NCBI GenBank assembly: GCA_024638625.1
Contig: JAHEJY010000012.1
Coordinates: forward strand, 1-39,272
Direction of reading: 5' to 3'
Origin: Actinomycetes bacterium
Lineage (GTDB): Bacteria; Actinomycetota; Acidimicrobiia; Spongiisociales; SHLN01
DNA: 39,272 bases
This document shows positions 7,760 to 15,084 of this stretch, piece after piece (positions within the stretch are counted from its first letter, which is position 1; each line of letters opens with the position of its first letter). The translations under genes were made by a program, and so were the position numbers. The notes beneath the pieces are model-generated. The model saw only the letters and a list, made by a program, of their open reading frames with translations. It made no database searches and was not told the DNA's origin.

Positions 7760-8938
7760 ATGAATGTCGAGAGCATCAAGCGGGTAGGCACGATCTCGTG
7801 GCATCTCATCGGCATCACTGCTTTCTTCGGGATTGTCATCTGGGTCGGATCCCATGTGGCCATCATCTTCCCCCCTCTGGTTTTTGCGGCGGCTCTCATC
7901 TACATCATCAACCCGTTTGTTGATCAGTTTGAGAAGTGGGGCCTTCACCGCTTGCTCGGTTCCTGTCTCTCCTACCTCATGGTCGGAGCCGTGTTCACGA
8001 TCATCGGCATGTTGGTGATCCCCATCATCGCCGACCAGGGGAGCCAGTTCATCGATCGTTTCCCCATGATCGTCGAAGATGCCAGTGCTGCCCTCGAGGA
8101 TCTCACCAGCCAACTCCCGGGCGACGTGGCACTTCCGACCCTCGAAGAAGTTGGCGACTGGCTGGGAAGCTCCGAAAACGCGGGCCTGATCGGCGAGCAG
8201 GTGGGTCGCCTCGGTGAGCTGACGTTGAGTCTGTTCGAATGGCTGATCATCATTCTGCTGGTGCCGGTGCTGGCGCTCTACATCCTGGCCGACCTGCCCA
8301 AGACACGGGAGGCCTTCAAAGGGCTGGTGCCCGCAGAGTGGCGCAACGAGGCGCTTTTCCTCGGGCGCGAGGTGAACAACGTTGTGGGAGGGTTTGTCCG
8401 GGGCCAGCTCCTGGTCGCATTGCTCGTCGGCATTGCGATGAGCCTCGGGTTTCTGGTCATCGATCTTCCCTTCTGGCTCATCATCGGGCTACTCAGCGGC
8501 ATTCTCAACGTGATTCCGTTCGTAGGGCCCTGGGTCGGTGGGCTCCTCGGCGCATTGGCCGGCTTGTCTTCAGGTGACCCATCGAAGGCGCTCTACGCGG
8601 GGCTGATTGCGATCGTCGTACAGCAGCTGGACAATCATGTGGTGAGCCCGCTCGTGATGCGGGTGGTCGTCCGTCTCCATCCGGTGGTGGTCATTGTGGC
8701 ATTGCTTGCAGGTGGGCAGTTGGCCGGCCTGTTGGGGGTTCTCCTGGCGGTTCCCACCGTTGCGGTGATCAAAGTCCTGCTCGGGCATTGGTGGCGCACC
8801 CGGATGCTCGGCCAATCGTGGGAAGAAGCCAAAGAGGCTTTGTTTGAAACCTCAACGTCTCCGGTTGCAGAGCGGATCAAATCACGGTCGGAAGGTGGCT
8901 CCGACGATCGGCCTGTAGCGGAGGATGACAGTGGCTGA
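7760..8938 (+). CDS. AI-2E family transporter (PerM/YdiK-like)
   Basis: This 392-residue protein has the topology of the AI-2E exporter family. There are two N-terminal membrane helices (about 13-48), a third near 70, a soluble segment with a DEGSQFIDRFPM-like region (about 90-155), and a C-terminal block of helices. The family signature is visible as LPFWLIIGLLSGILNVIPFVG followed by VGGLLGALAGL and QQLDNHVVSPLVMR. The C-terminal 40 residues are charged and probably cytoplasmic. Family members export autoinducer-2 or small ions; the substrate here cannot be told. It stands alone after the DUF3263 gene. The ATG at 7760 places the first helix normally. Confidence 0.88.
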   Translation: MNVESIKRVGTISWHLIGITAFFGIVIWVGSHVAIIFPPLVFAAALIYIINPFVDQFEKWGLHRLLGSCLSYLMVGAVFTIIGMLVIPIIADQGSQFIDRFPMIVEDASAALEDLTSQLPGDVALPTLEEVGDWLGSSENAGLIGEQVGRLGELTLSLFEWLIIILLVPVLALYILADLPKTREAFKGLVPAEWRNEALFLGREVNNVVGGFVRGQLLVALLVGIAMSLGFLVIDLPFWLIIGLLSGILNVIPFVGPWVGGLLGALAGLSSGDPSKALYAGLIAIVVQQLDNHVVSPLVMRVVVRLHPVVVIVALLAGGQLAGLLGVLLAVPTVAVIKVLLGHWWRTRMLGQSWEEAKEALFETSTSPVAERIKSRSEGGSDDRPVAEDDSG

Positions 8939-9011
8939 ACGGCAAGTCTCCATCAGCTAGCACAATCCGACAATCACGCGAGAGCGCGAAAACTTCGCCT
9001 AAGGTGTCGCG

Positions 9012-9977
9012 GTGCTCAACATGTTGTTGGGCGCCTTATTCGCGCTGCTGGCGCTTCGCGGATACTGGCGGGGCTTTGTACGGGAGGCCATGGATCTGGC
9101 GGGCGCACTTGCCGGTCTGCTTCTCGCATTTCGATTCAGCTACCCGACCGGCGATGCGCTGAGCGGCGTCATCGGCGCATCGCCGTGGGCTGCACGACTT
9201 GTGTCGGGCGGATTGATCTTCGTCGCCGTCGGTGTGCTGGCATCACTGATCGCCGGGAGGCTGCAGGTACTTGTCGACCTCCCAGGACTGCGCCTCAGCA
9301 ATCGGCTGGCCGGGGCCGGCCTGGCAGTTGCTTGGGGCGGTCTCGTCGCGACTCTCCTGCTGTCGCTCGGCATGCTGGTGCCGATTCGGGCGGTCGAAGA
9401 ATCAATCGATGGCTCATCGGTGGCGACTGCCCTCGTGGAATCCGACAGTCCGACGCAGCGGTTGTTGTCGTTGATATCCGGCGACCGGGCCATCGAGATG
9501 ATGCTCAATCTCCAGGAGGTCATCGGGGCCGAGCGCGTGACCGTCGCCGGCGATGAGTCGTTCACGGTGCCTCCAGTCCCGACCGGCTCCACCAATCGCG
9601 ATGTTGCTTCCGCCTTGGATCTCTTTGATCAGGTCAACCGGGACCGGAGCGCGGCAGGCTTGCCGGTTTTGACCTGGTCGGCGGAGCTCGCAGATGTCGC
9701 GGCCCGTCACGCCGAGGACATGTATGGCACCGGCGTGCTCTCGCATGAGTCCCCGGGCACCGGTTCCCTATCCGATCGGGTGAATTCGGCCGACATCAGC
9801 GCATCGGTCGTCGGCGAGAACTTTGCGCTGGCCGCTGATCCGTCAGACGTGCAAAGGGGACTCATGGCCAGCCCCGCCCATCGGGAAAACCTTCTGTTCC
9901 ACGGATTCGATGCGATTGGTATCGGCGCCATCGAAGGGCCCTACGGCCTCATGGTTGTGCAGGTGTTCAGCGGCTAA
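9012..9977 (+). CDS. CvpA-family membrane domain fused to a CAP/SCP (YkwD-like) domain
   Basis: The protein has 321 residues and two parts. Residues 1-125 form a CvpA-like domain with four membrane helices (ALRGYWRGFVREAMDLAGAL is typical of CvpA). Residues 199-321 form a CAP domain with ALDLFDQVNRDRSAAGLPVL, ARHAEDM (231-237), SHESP (244-248), VGENFA (267-272) and MASPAHRENLLFHGFDAIGI. A linker of about 70 residues joins them. CAP domains usually work outside the membrane; the same plan of CvpA membrane part plus an extracytoplasmic effector exists in the mycobacterial protease MarP. The start is GTG at 9012. The end overlaps the convergent lipoprotein gene by 4 bases. The precise function is unknown. 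Confidence 0.88.
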   Translation: MLNMLLGALFALLALRGYWRGFVREAMDLAGALAGLLLAFRFSYPTGDALSGVIGASPWAARLVSGGLIFVAVGVLASLIAGRLQVLVDLPGLRLSNRLAGAGLAVAWGGLVATLLLSLGMLVPIRAVEESIDGSSVATALVESDSPTQRLLSLISGDRAIEMMLNLQEVIGAERVTVAGDESFTVPPVPTGSTNRDVASALDLFDQVNRDRSAAGLPVLTWSAELADVAARHAEDMYGTGVLSHESPGTGSLSDRVNSADISASVVGENFALAADPSDVQRGLMASPAHRENLLFHGFDAIGIGAIEGPYGLMVVQVFSG

Positions 9978-10699
9978 GCGGCTTTTGGCAGCTCGGGGTC
10001 GCGTTCGGTAACTGCGCCGGTCCGCTCCTCGAGGTATCCAAAGACACTCCGGAGGAACCATCCACCCAGAGTCGACACGATGACGACCATCACGATCCAG
10101 ATCGGAAACGAAGCGGTATCGGTCTCTGCGAACAGCACCTGGCGTTCGGCGTTGCCGATCGACCATGAGACCGAGTCATCGTCTGTGTCGAGGACGCCGT
10201 TTTGGGCTATGACCTCACCCGGGAGATGAACCGACAGCCTCACATCCACTTCGGAATTGATCTCGGAAGCGTCCACTCCATTGAGAACTTCGTCGATTTC
10301 CTCGCCCTCGGAGAATCCGATGAATTCGGTGGTGAAGGCGTGCCGATCGCCGACCTGGATCGAGACTCTGTCGAAAGCGGGCGACAGGGCTTCGAGCATC
10401 CGCTCCATTTCTTCCGGCGAGCGGGCGTTGCCTTGGATATGCCAGGAAAGGTCGGTTGACTCGATGAGTTGCATCGCCGGTTCCGAAAGCACCCGCCGCC
10501 GCAGTTCGAGATCGAAGTCCCGTCCGGTCAATGCGTAGTTGTTGAGGAATTCTTCGTCGGTTTCGATTGCGACATTCAATAAGCCCGACCCATCCTTGTC
10601 GATTCGGGCCGAAACATCAGCATCGATGCGACAACCCGCCAGGAGCACGCAGGCGAGAAGTAGCCACAGTCTTTTGTGGTGCACGTGCACCCCGCTCAT
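9974..10699 (-). CDS. LppM-like lipoprotein (DUF3153-type)
   Basis: This 241-residue protein begins with a lipoprotein signal: positive start, hydrophobic run and lipobox LLAGC, so C23 would be lipidated. The mature part begins RIDADVSARIDKDGSGLLNV, a pattern of the LppM group (Rv2171-like) in which the bulk is an extracytoplasmic domain. A C-terminal membrane helix (about 203-222, FPIWIVMVVIVSTLGGWFLR) and a charged cytoplasmic tail follow. Mycobacterial LppM has been linked to phosphatidylinositol mannoside biology, but this role should not be assumed here. The gene is divergent from the orphan at 10739, with 39 bases between the start codons. Confidence 0.8.
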   Translation of the reverse strand: MSGVHVHHKRLWLLLACVLLAGCRIDADVSARIDKDGSGLLNVAIETDEEFLNNYALTGRDFDLELRRRVLSEPAMQLIESTDLSWHIQGNARSPEEMERMLEALSPAFDRVSIQVGDRHAFTTEFIGFSEGEEIDEVLNGVDASEINSEVDVRLSVHLPGEVIAQNGVLDTDDDSVSWSIGNAERQVLFAETDTASFPIWIVMVVIVSTLGGWFLRSVFGYLEERTGAVTERDPELPKAA

Positions 10700-10738
10700 T
10701 AGATCTACCCTTATTGCTTCGTCGTAGATGGGCGATCA

Positions 10739-11473
10739 ATGAAGCAGTTTGACGAGGCAGGACGTCAATTGGCAGATGCGATGACGACTGCCTTTCGCCC
10801 CTACCTGATGTCGAGAATCCGGGAGCACGATTATCCAGCTCTGGACGACTCGGTGCTAGATGCAGCCGTCACAACCCTGGAGGCCGAGCTGTCAGAGTTG
10901 CTCGCGCAGCCTGCGAGGCTCCAGCGCAGAAGCCCGCTGGAGGTGTTGCAAGGTGCGTGCGCCGGGCCCAATCAAGCATTGGCCGAGTCTGAAATCGAAC
11001 CGCCCGCTCGTGATCCCATGGCGTCGCAGGCGCTGCCGGGGGATATCTACGATCTGGCGCCGGCATCCTCCTCGGAGCTCGGCGAGACCGTATGGCAGGC
11101 TCATCTGGCGTGGGGTCTTGCCAAAGCCGCTGAGATGAAACAACCGGTGGCCGTGTTGCTCACGGGCAACTTGTTGGACCGTTCCCGGCTGGAACCCATC
11201 TTTGGTTCGCATGGCCTTGTGCTGAGAACCACAGACGATCTCGCCGATTTCGAAAAACTGCTGGCGGGTGCGCCGATACAGGTCGTGATTGATCTGTCGC
11301 ACCCGGCCGCGGAGAAGGCGATTACGGCCGCCGGTGACACTCGTGTGATTGCTTTCGGTCCACACGTCGACGAGGAGGCGATGGCCCGGGCGCGCATGTT
11401 GGGGGCCGACCAGGTCCTGACCCGATCATCCTTCTTCCGTCAGACCGGTTGGATGGTGGGTGGATCGGTTTGA
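10739..11473 (+). CDS. Hypothetical protein, possibly with a receiver-like C-terminal half
   Basis: I do not recognise a named family. The 244-residue product has a helical N-terminal third (KQFDEAGRQLADAMTTAFRP through LEAELSELLAQPARLQRR). Its C-terminal half alternates strands and helices: VAVLLTGNLL, FGSHGLVLRTTDDLADF, IQVVIDLSHPAAEKAI, TRVIAFGPHVDEEAMARARM and GADQVLTRSSFF. This order resembles a degenerate response-regulator fold, with the DL at IQVVIDLS where a phospho-acceptor strand would be and GADQVLTR where the last strand lies. That is inference from pattern only. The gene overlaps the convergent plsC end by 34 bases. Confidence 0.75.
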   Translation: MKQFDEAGRQLADAMTTAFRPYLMSRIREHDYPALDDSVLDAAVTTLEAELSELLAQPARLQRRSPLEVLQGACAGPNQALAESEIEPPARDPMASQALPGDIYDLAPASSSELGETVWQAHLAWGLAKAAEMKQPVAVLLTGNLLDRSRLEPIFGSHGLVLRTTDDLADFEKLLAGAPIQVVIDLSHPAAEKAITAAGDTRVIAFGPHVDEEAMARARMLGADQVLTRSSFFRQTGWMVGGSV

Positions 11474-12210
11474 CGCCACTCTTCGAGCTTGGAAAGCATC
11501 CACGACTCCGCCGCCTGGATCAACGCCACCTCGTCGTCAGCTGACCTGTCCATCGGCGCTCCGATCGCCATCTTCACCGTGATTCCGAACGGGACAGGGG
11601 CAAATCGATTGCGTCCAAGTTTCCAGGTGCCGTCGATCGCCCCGGCAAGCACCGGCACGTCCGGTGCAGCACGTAACAGCGCCTTTGCTCCGGCGATGCG
11701 ATACGGCCCCGGCTCACCGTTCTTGGCCCGGGTGCCCTCCGGAAAGATCAGGGCTGCGACTCCGTCTGCCGCAACGCGTTCCCCGAGCTCGGTTATGGCC
11801 GAGATCGCCTGACGGCGGTCTGAGCGATCGATCAGGGCGTTGCCCCCGTATTTCAGGTTGTAAGAAATACTCGGTATGTAGCCGCCGAGTTCGATCTTGG
11901 CGACATACTTCACGAAGTTGGAAAAGAGTTCGGCCCCGAACAGCGGTATATCCATCATGTCCTGATGGTTGGTGAGGATGAGATAAGGCGTGTTGCCCCG
12001 CACGGCGGGATCTCGCTCGACCTCTATCTTCGTTCCGCAAATGCGGAGGGACCTGGCGAGAGACTTCTGAAGGCTGGCCACAACGGTCGACATGGCCCGG
12101 GGTCCGATACGGCGGGCGATGCGCATTGCCCCGTCGTACACCACGATGATCACGCCGAACGCAATGTAGAACGGGATGGTGAATATCCAGTCCCTGATGG
12201 TTTTCAGCAT
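11440..12210 (-). CDS. plsC: 1-acyl-sn-glycerol-3-phosphate acyltransferase
   Basis: PlsC adds the second acyl chain to lysophosphatidic acid to make phosphatidic acid at the inner face of the membrane. The 256-residue protein has an N-terminal hydrophobic helix (about 10-26), the catalytic NHQDMMD motif (81-87; H82, D87) and FPEGTRAKNG (156-165), which binds the glycerol phosphate. The ATG at 12210 lies one base beyond the 3' end of tRNA-Arg on the same strand, so there is no room for a Shine-Dalgarno outside the tRNA. The next methionine (residue 29) would remove the membrane helix. The gene shares a pathway with plsY, pgsA and glpK some 2-4 kb away. Confidence 0.92.
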   Translation of the reverse strand: MLKTIRDWIFTIPFYIAFGVIIVVYDGAMRIARRIGPRAMSTVVASLQKSLARSLRICGTKIEVERDPAVRGNTPYLILTNHQDMMDIPLFGAELFSNFVKYVAKIELGGYIPSISYNLKYGGNALIDRSDRRQAISAITELGERVAADGVAALIFPEGTRAKNGEPGPYRIAGAKALLRAAPDVPVLAGAIDGTWKLGRNRFAPVPFGITVKMAIGAPMDRSADDEVALIQAAESWMLSKLEEWRQTDPPTIQPV

Positions 12211-12211
12211 G

Positions 12212-12284
12212 CGCCCTCGGTAGGACTTGAACCTACGACACCCGGTTTAGGAAACCGGTGCTCTATCCCCTGAGCTACGAGGGC
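12212..12284 (-). tRNA. tRNA-Arg (anticodon CCU)
   Basis: Read on the minus strand the cloverleaf is complete. The acceptor is GCCCTCG with CGAGGGC, the D arm GCTC/GAGC, the anticodon stem CCGGT/ACCGG with loop TTCCTAA, giving anticodon CCT, and the T arm GTAGG/CCTAC with loop TTCAAGT. The discriminator base is G at 12212. CCA is not encoded. The plsC start codon follows after a single base. Confidence 0.97.
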
Positions 12285-12285
12285 G

Positions 12286-12370
12286 GGAACTCAAAAGGGT
12301 TTCCCTGCGGGAAACACTTTTGAATTCCTTGGAAGATTTGGAACAGCATCAGCTGTTCCAAACTTCAAGG
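12286..12370. repeat. Two long intergenic hairpins
   Basis: The first hairpin has inner stem GTTTCCC (12299-12305) with GGGAAAC (12309-12315) and an outer stem TCAAAAG (12291-12297) with CTTTTGA (12317-12323). The second has TTGGAACAGC (12338-12347) with GCTGTTCCAA (12352-12361), and outer CCTT and AAGG arms reaching 12370. These sit just upstream of tRNA-Arg, which is on the minus strand. The 12285-12666 interval contains no gene; it holds only hairpins and repeats. Confidence 0.75.
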
Positions 12371-12410
12371 CGGAAGGCTAACGAGTTGATAGATGAGAGC
12401 ATCACCGCTG

Positions 12411-12449
12411 GGGAGTTGCGAAGCAAACCCCACGGAACGCGAAGGGTTG
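12411..12449 (+). repeat. Degenerate copy of the double hairpin module
   Basis: This stretch reads GGGAGTTGCGAAGCAAACCC and then GGAACGCGAAGGGTTGCC (12434 onward). It follows the same order of a GGAGTT...GCAAACTCC hairpin followed by a GGAAC...GTTCC hairpin found at 12607-12647 and 37112-37149, with mismatches in both stems. It is a decayed or diverged third copy of the module. Confidence 0.6.
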
Positions 12450-12494
12450 CCGCTAACGAACCGTGAGTAGCCCGGTTCAAGTCTCCTTTCTATC

Positions 12495-12647
12495 GATGGC
12501 ATGCGCAGAGAGTTGAAGCCCCGCTTTCTTACCCATGGCATGCGCTGGGTGTGAAAGCCCCTTTGCGTCAGGTGTCGATTGCGTGAGGCTGCGGACACGT
12601 TCCCCTGGAGTTTGCGGAGCAAACTCCTAAGGAACGCGAAGCGTTCC
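12495..12647 (+). repeat. Composite repeat copy B (inverted relative to copy A)
   Basis: On this strand the order is two units holding ATGGCATGCGC (12496-12506 and 12535-12545), then AGCCCCTTTGCGTCA (12556-12570), GAGGCTGCGGAC (12585-12596), a perfect hairpin GGAGTTTGC/GCAAACTCC (12607-12627) and a perfect hairpin GGAACGC/GCGTTCC (12631-12647) with GAA loop. This is the minus-strand order of 6706-6880. The two tandem units appear in swapped order between the copies. The last hairpin ends 20 bases before the peroxiredoxin start codon. Confidence 0.8.
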
Positions 12648-12666
12648 CCGCGACTAGCGTCAAGGC

Positions 12667-13122
12667 ATGCGTGTTGGTGATTCGGTCGAAGATTTCGCGT
12701 CTATCACCCAGTCTGGGGACGCTGTCCGGTTGAGCGGATTGCTGGAGTCCGGGCCGATCGTCCTCTTTTTCTACCCCAAGGCGTTCACCCCTGGCTGAAC
12801 CCTGGAGAGTCGTCACTTTCGTGACTTGGCTGCCGAGTTCGGCGCCGTGGGAGCTCAACGGATCGGGATCTCGTCAGATGATGTCGCGACGCAGGCCGCC
12901 TTCGCCAGCGAAAACAACCTCGATTTCGTGCTGCTGTCCGACCCGGAACAAGTCGTGGCCCGTCAGTTTGGCGTCAAGCGATTGGGCTCGACGCTCGACA
13001 AGAGATTGACCTTCGTGATCGACACGGATCGAACCCTCGCTGCGATCATCTCATCGAAGGCCGATATGCGAGAGCACGCCGAAGAGGCGTTGCGGTTTCT
13101 GCAGGACCGTTCAGCCGACTGA
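12667..13122 (+). CDS. Peroxiredoxin (AhpC/TSA, BCP-type) with a probable selenocysteine at the peroxidatic site
   Basis: Peroxiredoxins reduce peroxides through one peroxidatic Cys. The frame opens at ATG 12667 (MRVGDSVEDFASI) and runs through the catalytic loop FYPKAFTPG, where the next codon is TGA (12796-12798), followed without frame change by TLESRHFRDLAAEFG and a full domain to the stop at 13120-13122. Family members read TPGC at this point, so the TGA sits exactly on the peroxidatic residue. The codon reads naturally as selenocysteine, giving 151 residues. No cysteine occurs anywhere in the deduced protein, and the usual resolving Cys a few residues later is Arg (ESR), so a 1-Sec mechanism using an external reductant is likely. 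A hairpin follows the TGA. TAGCGT at 12655-12660 could be a -10 box of a leaderless transcript. A nonsense mutation is the alternative, but is far less likely given the position. Confidence 0.87.
12799..12831 (+). promoter_or_regulatory. Candidate bacterial SECIS hairpin behind the in-frame TGA
   Basis: Thirteen bases after the TGA lies a perfect hairpin, GTCAC (12812-12816) with GTGAC (12821-12825) around loop TTTC. An alternative fold starts 9 bases after the TGA and pairs AGTCGT (12808-12813) with GTGACT-side bases (12821-12826) using two G-U pairs. In E. coli fdhF the minimal SECIS hairpin lies about 11 bases after the UGA, so the spacing fits. The E. coli loop bases (a G and U) are not clearly present; bacterial SECIS sequences differ widely between phyla. 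Confidence 0.45.
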
Positions 13123-13386
13123 CCGCTCCTGGCGTCGTGCCAGCGATACCTCGAGGCGGCGGCCGTCTATCTCGCATGCGTGGAGGGAACGGATCGCCGA
13201 GCTCGCTTCCATCGCGTTTGGCATATCGACAAATCCGAAGCCGCGCGACTTGCCGGTGATCGTGTCGACCACGACACTTGCATCGAGAACCTCGCCGTGC
13301 TGCTCAAACAGCCTCGCCAACAATTCGTCGTTGTGCGACCACGGCAGGTTGCCTACGAAGATCTTTGTGGAGATGTCTTTTTGCAC
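13111..13386 (-). CDS. RRM-type RNA-binding protein
   Basis: The product is a single RNA recognition motif, the kind of small glycine-poor RRM protein found in various bacteria. From the GTG at 13386 it has 91 residues. RNP2 is IFVGNLPW and RNP1 is KSRGFGFV, both with the expected aromatic residues. A TTG at 13425 would lengthen it by 13 residues, but that TTG sits where a -35 box would be (see the promoter entry), so the GTG is chosen. Such proteins bind single-stranded RNA and may act as chaperones. The end overlaps the convergent peroxiredoxin gene by 12 bases. Confidence 0.88.
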   Translation of the reverse strand: MQKDISTKIFVGNLPWSHNDELLARLFEQHGEVLDASVVVDTITGKSRGFGFVDMPNAMEASSAIRSLHACEIDGRRLEVSLARRQERSVG

Positions 13387-13395
13387 GACCTTGGG

Positions 13396-13425
13396 AGTGT
13401 AAACCGCGCCTGCGACACTCGGCAA
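13396..13425 (-). promoter_or_regulatory. Probable sigma-70-type promoter of the RRM gene
   Basis: On the minus strand TTGCCG (13425-13420) and TACACT (13401-13396) are separated by 18 bases and match the -35 and -10 consensus well. The GTG start at 13386 begins 9 bases after the -10 box, so the transcript would have a leader of only about 2-3 bases. This position decides between the GTG start and the TTG start. Confidence 0.5.
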
Positions 13426-13491
13426 TTGCGATTCCCGATCAAGGACATGAATTTCGGATCGGGTGGAGATGATCCGTTAGGTTGGCTTCTC

Positions 13492-14988
13492 ATGAGAGAG
13501 TTAGTTGGAGCAATTGATCAGGGAACGACATCAACCCGGTTCATCATCTTCGACCGGAACGGAGACATCGTTGCGGTCGATCAGAAGGAGCACGAGCAGA
13601 TCTTTCCTCAGCCTGGCTGGGTCGAGCACAACGCCGAGGAGATCTGGGCGAACACGCGTGATGTGGTTGCGGGTGCCTTAGCCAAAGCCGGCCTGGAGCC
13701 GTCTGACCTTGCAGCCGTGGGAATCACCAACCAGCGCGAAACGACAGTCGTCTGGGATCGGACAACCGGCGAGCCGGTCTACAACGCCATCGTGTGGCAG
13801 GACACCCGGACCGATGAATATTGCACGGAGTTCGCGGGTGAAATCGGCATCGATCGATTTCGTCCAAAGACCGGCCTTCCGCTGGCGACCTATTTCGCAG
13901 GACCGAAGATCAGGTGGATCATCGACAACGTAGACGGGGTACGCGATCGCGCTGCGAGCGGAGACCTGCTGTTCGGGACAACCGACAGTTGGCTTGTCTG
14001 GAACCTGACCGGCGGTATCGATGGCGGCCTGCATATCACGGATGTCACGAATGCGAGTCGAACCCTTCTCATGAACCTGGAGACGCTCGATTGGGATCCT
14101 GAGATTCTGCGCGTAATGAGTATCCCCGTTGAAATGCTCCCCGATGTTCGCGCTTCGTCGGAGATCTACGCGACAGCACTCGGTGTGCTGGAGGGCGTAC
14201 CGCTCGGCGGGATTTTGGGAGACCAGCAAGCTGCTTTGTTCGGCCAGGTTTGCTTCGCTCCCGGCCAGGCCAAGAACACGTATGGGACGGGATGCTTTCT
14301 CCTGCTGAACACGGGCACGAAACCTGTCCCATCTCCGTCTGGTCTGTTGACGACGCTTGCCTACAAACTCGGTGACCAGGAAGCGGTGTATGCGCTCGAA
14401 GGCTCCGTAGCGATTGCGGGGGCCCTGGTCCAATGGGTCCGCGACAACCTTGGACTGATCTCCTCGGCTGCAGAGATCGAGGAGGTCGCCCGTCTGGTCG
14501 AAGACAACGGCGGCGTTTATTTCGTCCCGGCGTTCTCAGGATTGTTCGCACCACATTGGCGCTCTGACGCCCGCGGCGTGATCGCCGGGCTCACGCGGTA
14601 CGTGACGAAAGGCCATCTGGCGCGTGCGGTGCTCGAGGCCACGGCATGGCAAACCCGGGAGGTTCTCGATGCGATGCGTAAAGACTCCGGTGTGGAACTG
14701 ATGTCCCTCCAGGTGGACGGCGGCATGGTCGAAAACCAACTTCTGATGCAATTTCAGGCAGACGTTCTGGCTACCCGCGTGGTCCGCCCGAAGATTGCCG
14801 AGACCACTGCGCTGGGTGCCGCCTACGCCGCCGGGCTTGCGACTGGCGTGTGGGATTCGATGGAACAGCTGACGGCCAATTGGCAGCAAGCGGCGGAGTG
14901 GAATCCGGATATGGACGACGAGGTCCGCGAATCCGAGTACCGCAATTGGAAGAAGGCGGTCGAACGCACCCTCAATTGGGTTGATTGA
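13492..14988 (+). CDS. glpK: Glycerol kinase
   Basis: GlpK phosphorylates glycerol with ATP to sn-glycerol 3-phosphate. From the ATG at 13492 the protein is 498 residues, the usual size of this FGGY-family kinase. The start [20 protein letters not shown] is the phosphate-1 loop of the actin-like ATPase fold, [15 protein letters not shown] is the glycerol-kinase pattern, and [13 protein letters not shown] carries the catalytic Asp region. The frame stays open upstream to 13180, but this extra part is an antisense shadow of the RRM gene. Its product feeds the pgsA and plsY enzymes encoded directly downstream on the same strand. Confidence 0.97.
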   Translation: MRELVGAIDQGTTSTRFIIFDRNGDIVAVDQKEHEQIFPQPGWVEHNAEEIWANTRDVVAGALAKAGLEPSDLAAVGITNQRETTVVWDRTTGEPVYNAIVWQDTRTDEYCTEFAGEIGIDRFRPKTGLPLATYFAGPKIRWIIDNVDGVRDRAASGDLLFGTTDSWLVWNLTGGIDGGLHITDVTNASRTLLMNLETLDWDPEILRVMSIPVEMLPDVRASSEIYATALGVLEGVPLGGILGDQQAALFGQVCFAPGQAKNTYGTGCFLLLNTGTKPVPSPSGLLTTLAYKLGDQEAVYALEGSVAIAGALVQWVRDNLGLISSAAEIEEVARLVEDNGGVYFVPAFSGLFAPHWRSDARGVIAGLTRYVTKGHLARAVLEATAWQTREVLDAMRKDSGVELMSLQVDGGMVENQLLMQFQADVLATRVVRPKIAETTALGAAYAAGLATGVWDSMEQLTANWQQAAEWNPDMDDEVRESEYRNWKKAVERTLNWVD

Positions 14989-15084
14989 TCCCGGTCCGGT
15001 CAGTGTTCGGGTGGGCGAACTGGGCTTGGAGCGGAGCCGGATAGCAGGCTGGTCGTGTTGTAGCCTCACCAACGGGAGATCCAT

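Noticed and set aside
12667-13122. Peroxiredoxin as a pseudogene or a shorter gene starting at 12826
   Set aside because: The TGA sits exactly at the catalytic cysteine position with intact sequence on both sides, which fits selenocysteine better than decay; a later start would remove the active site.
12285-13500. Sec machinery near the peroxiredoxin
   Set aside because: I looked for selA, selB, selD and a tRNA-Sec in the whole window and saw none; the absence says nothing about the rest of the genome.
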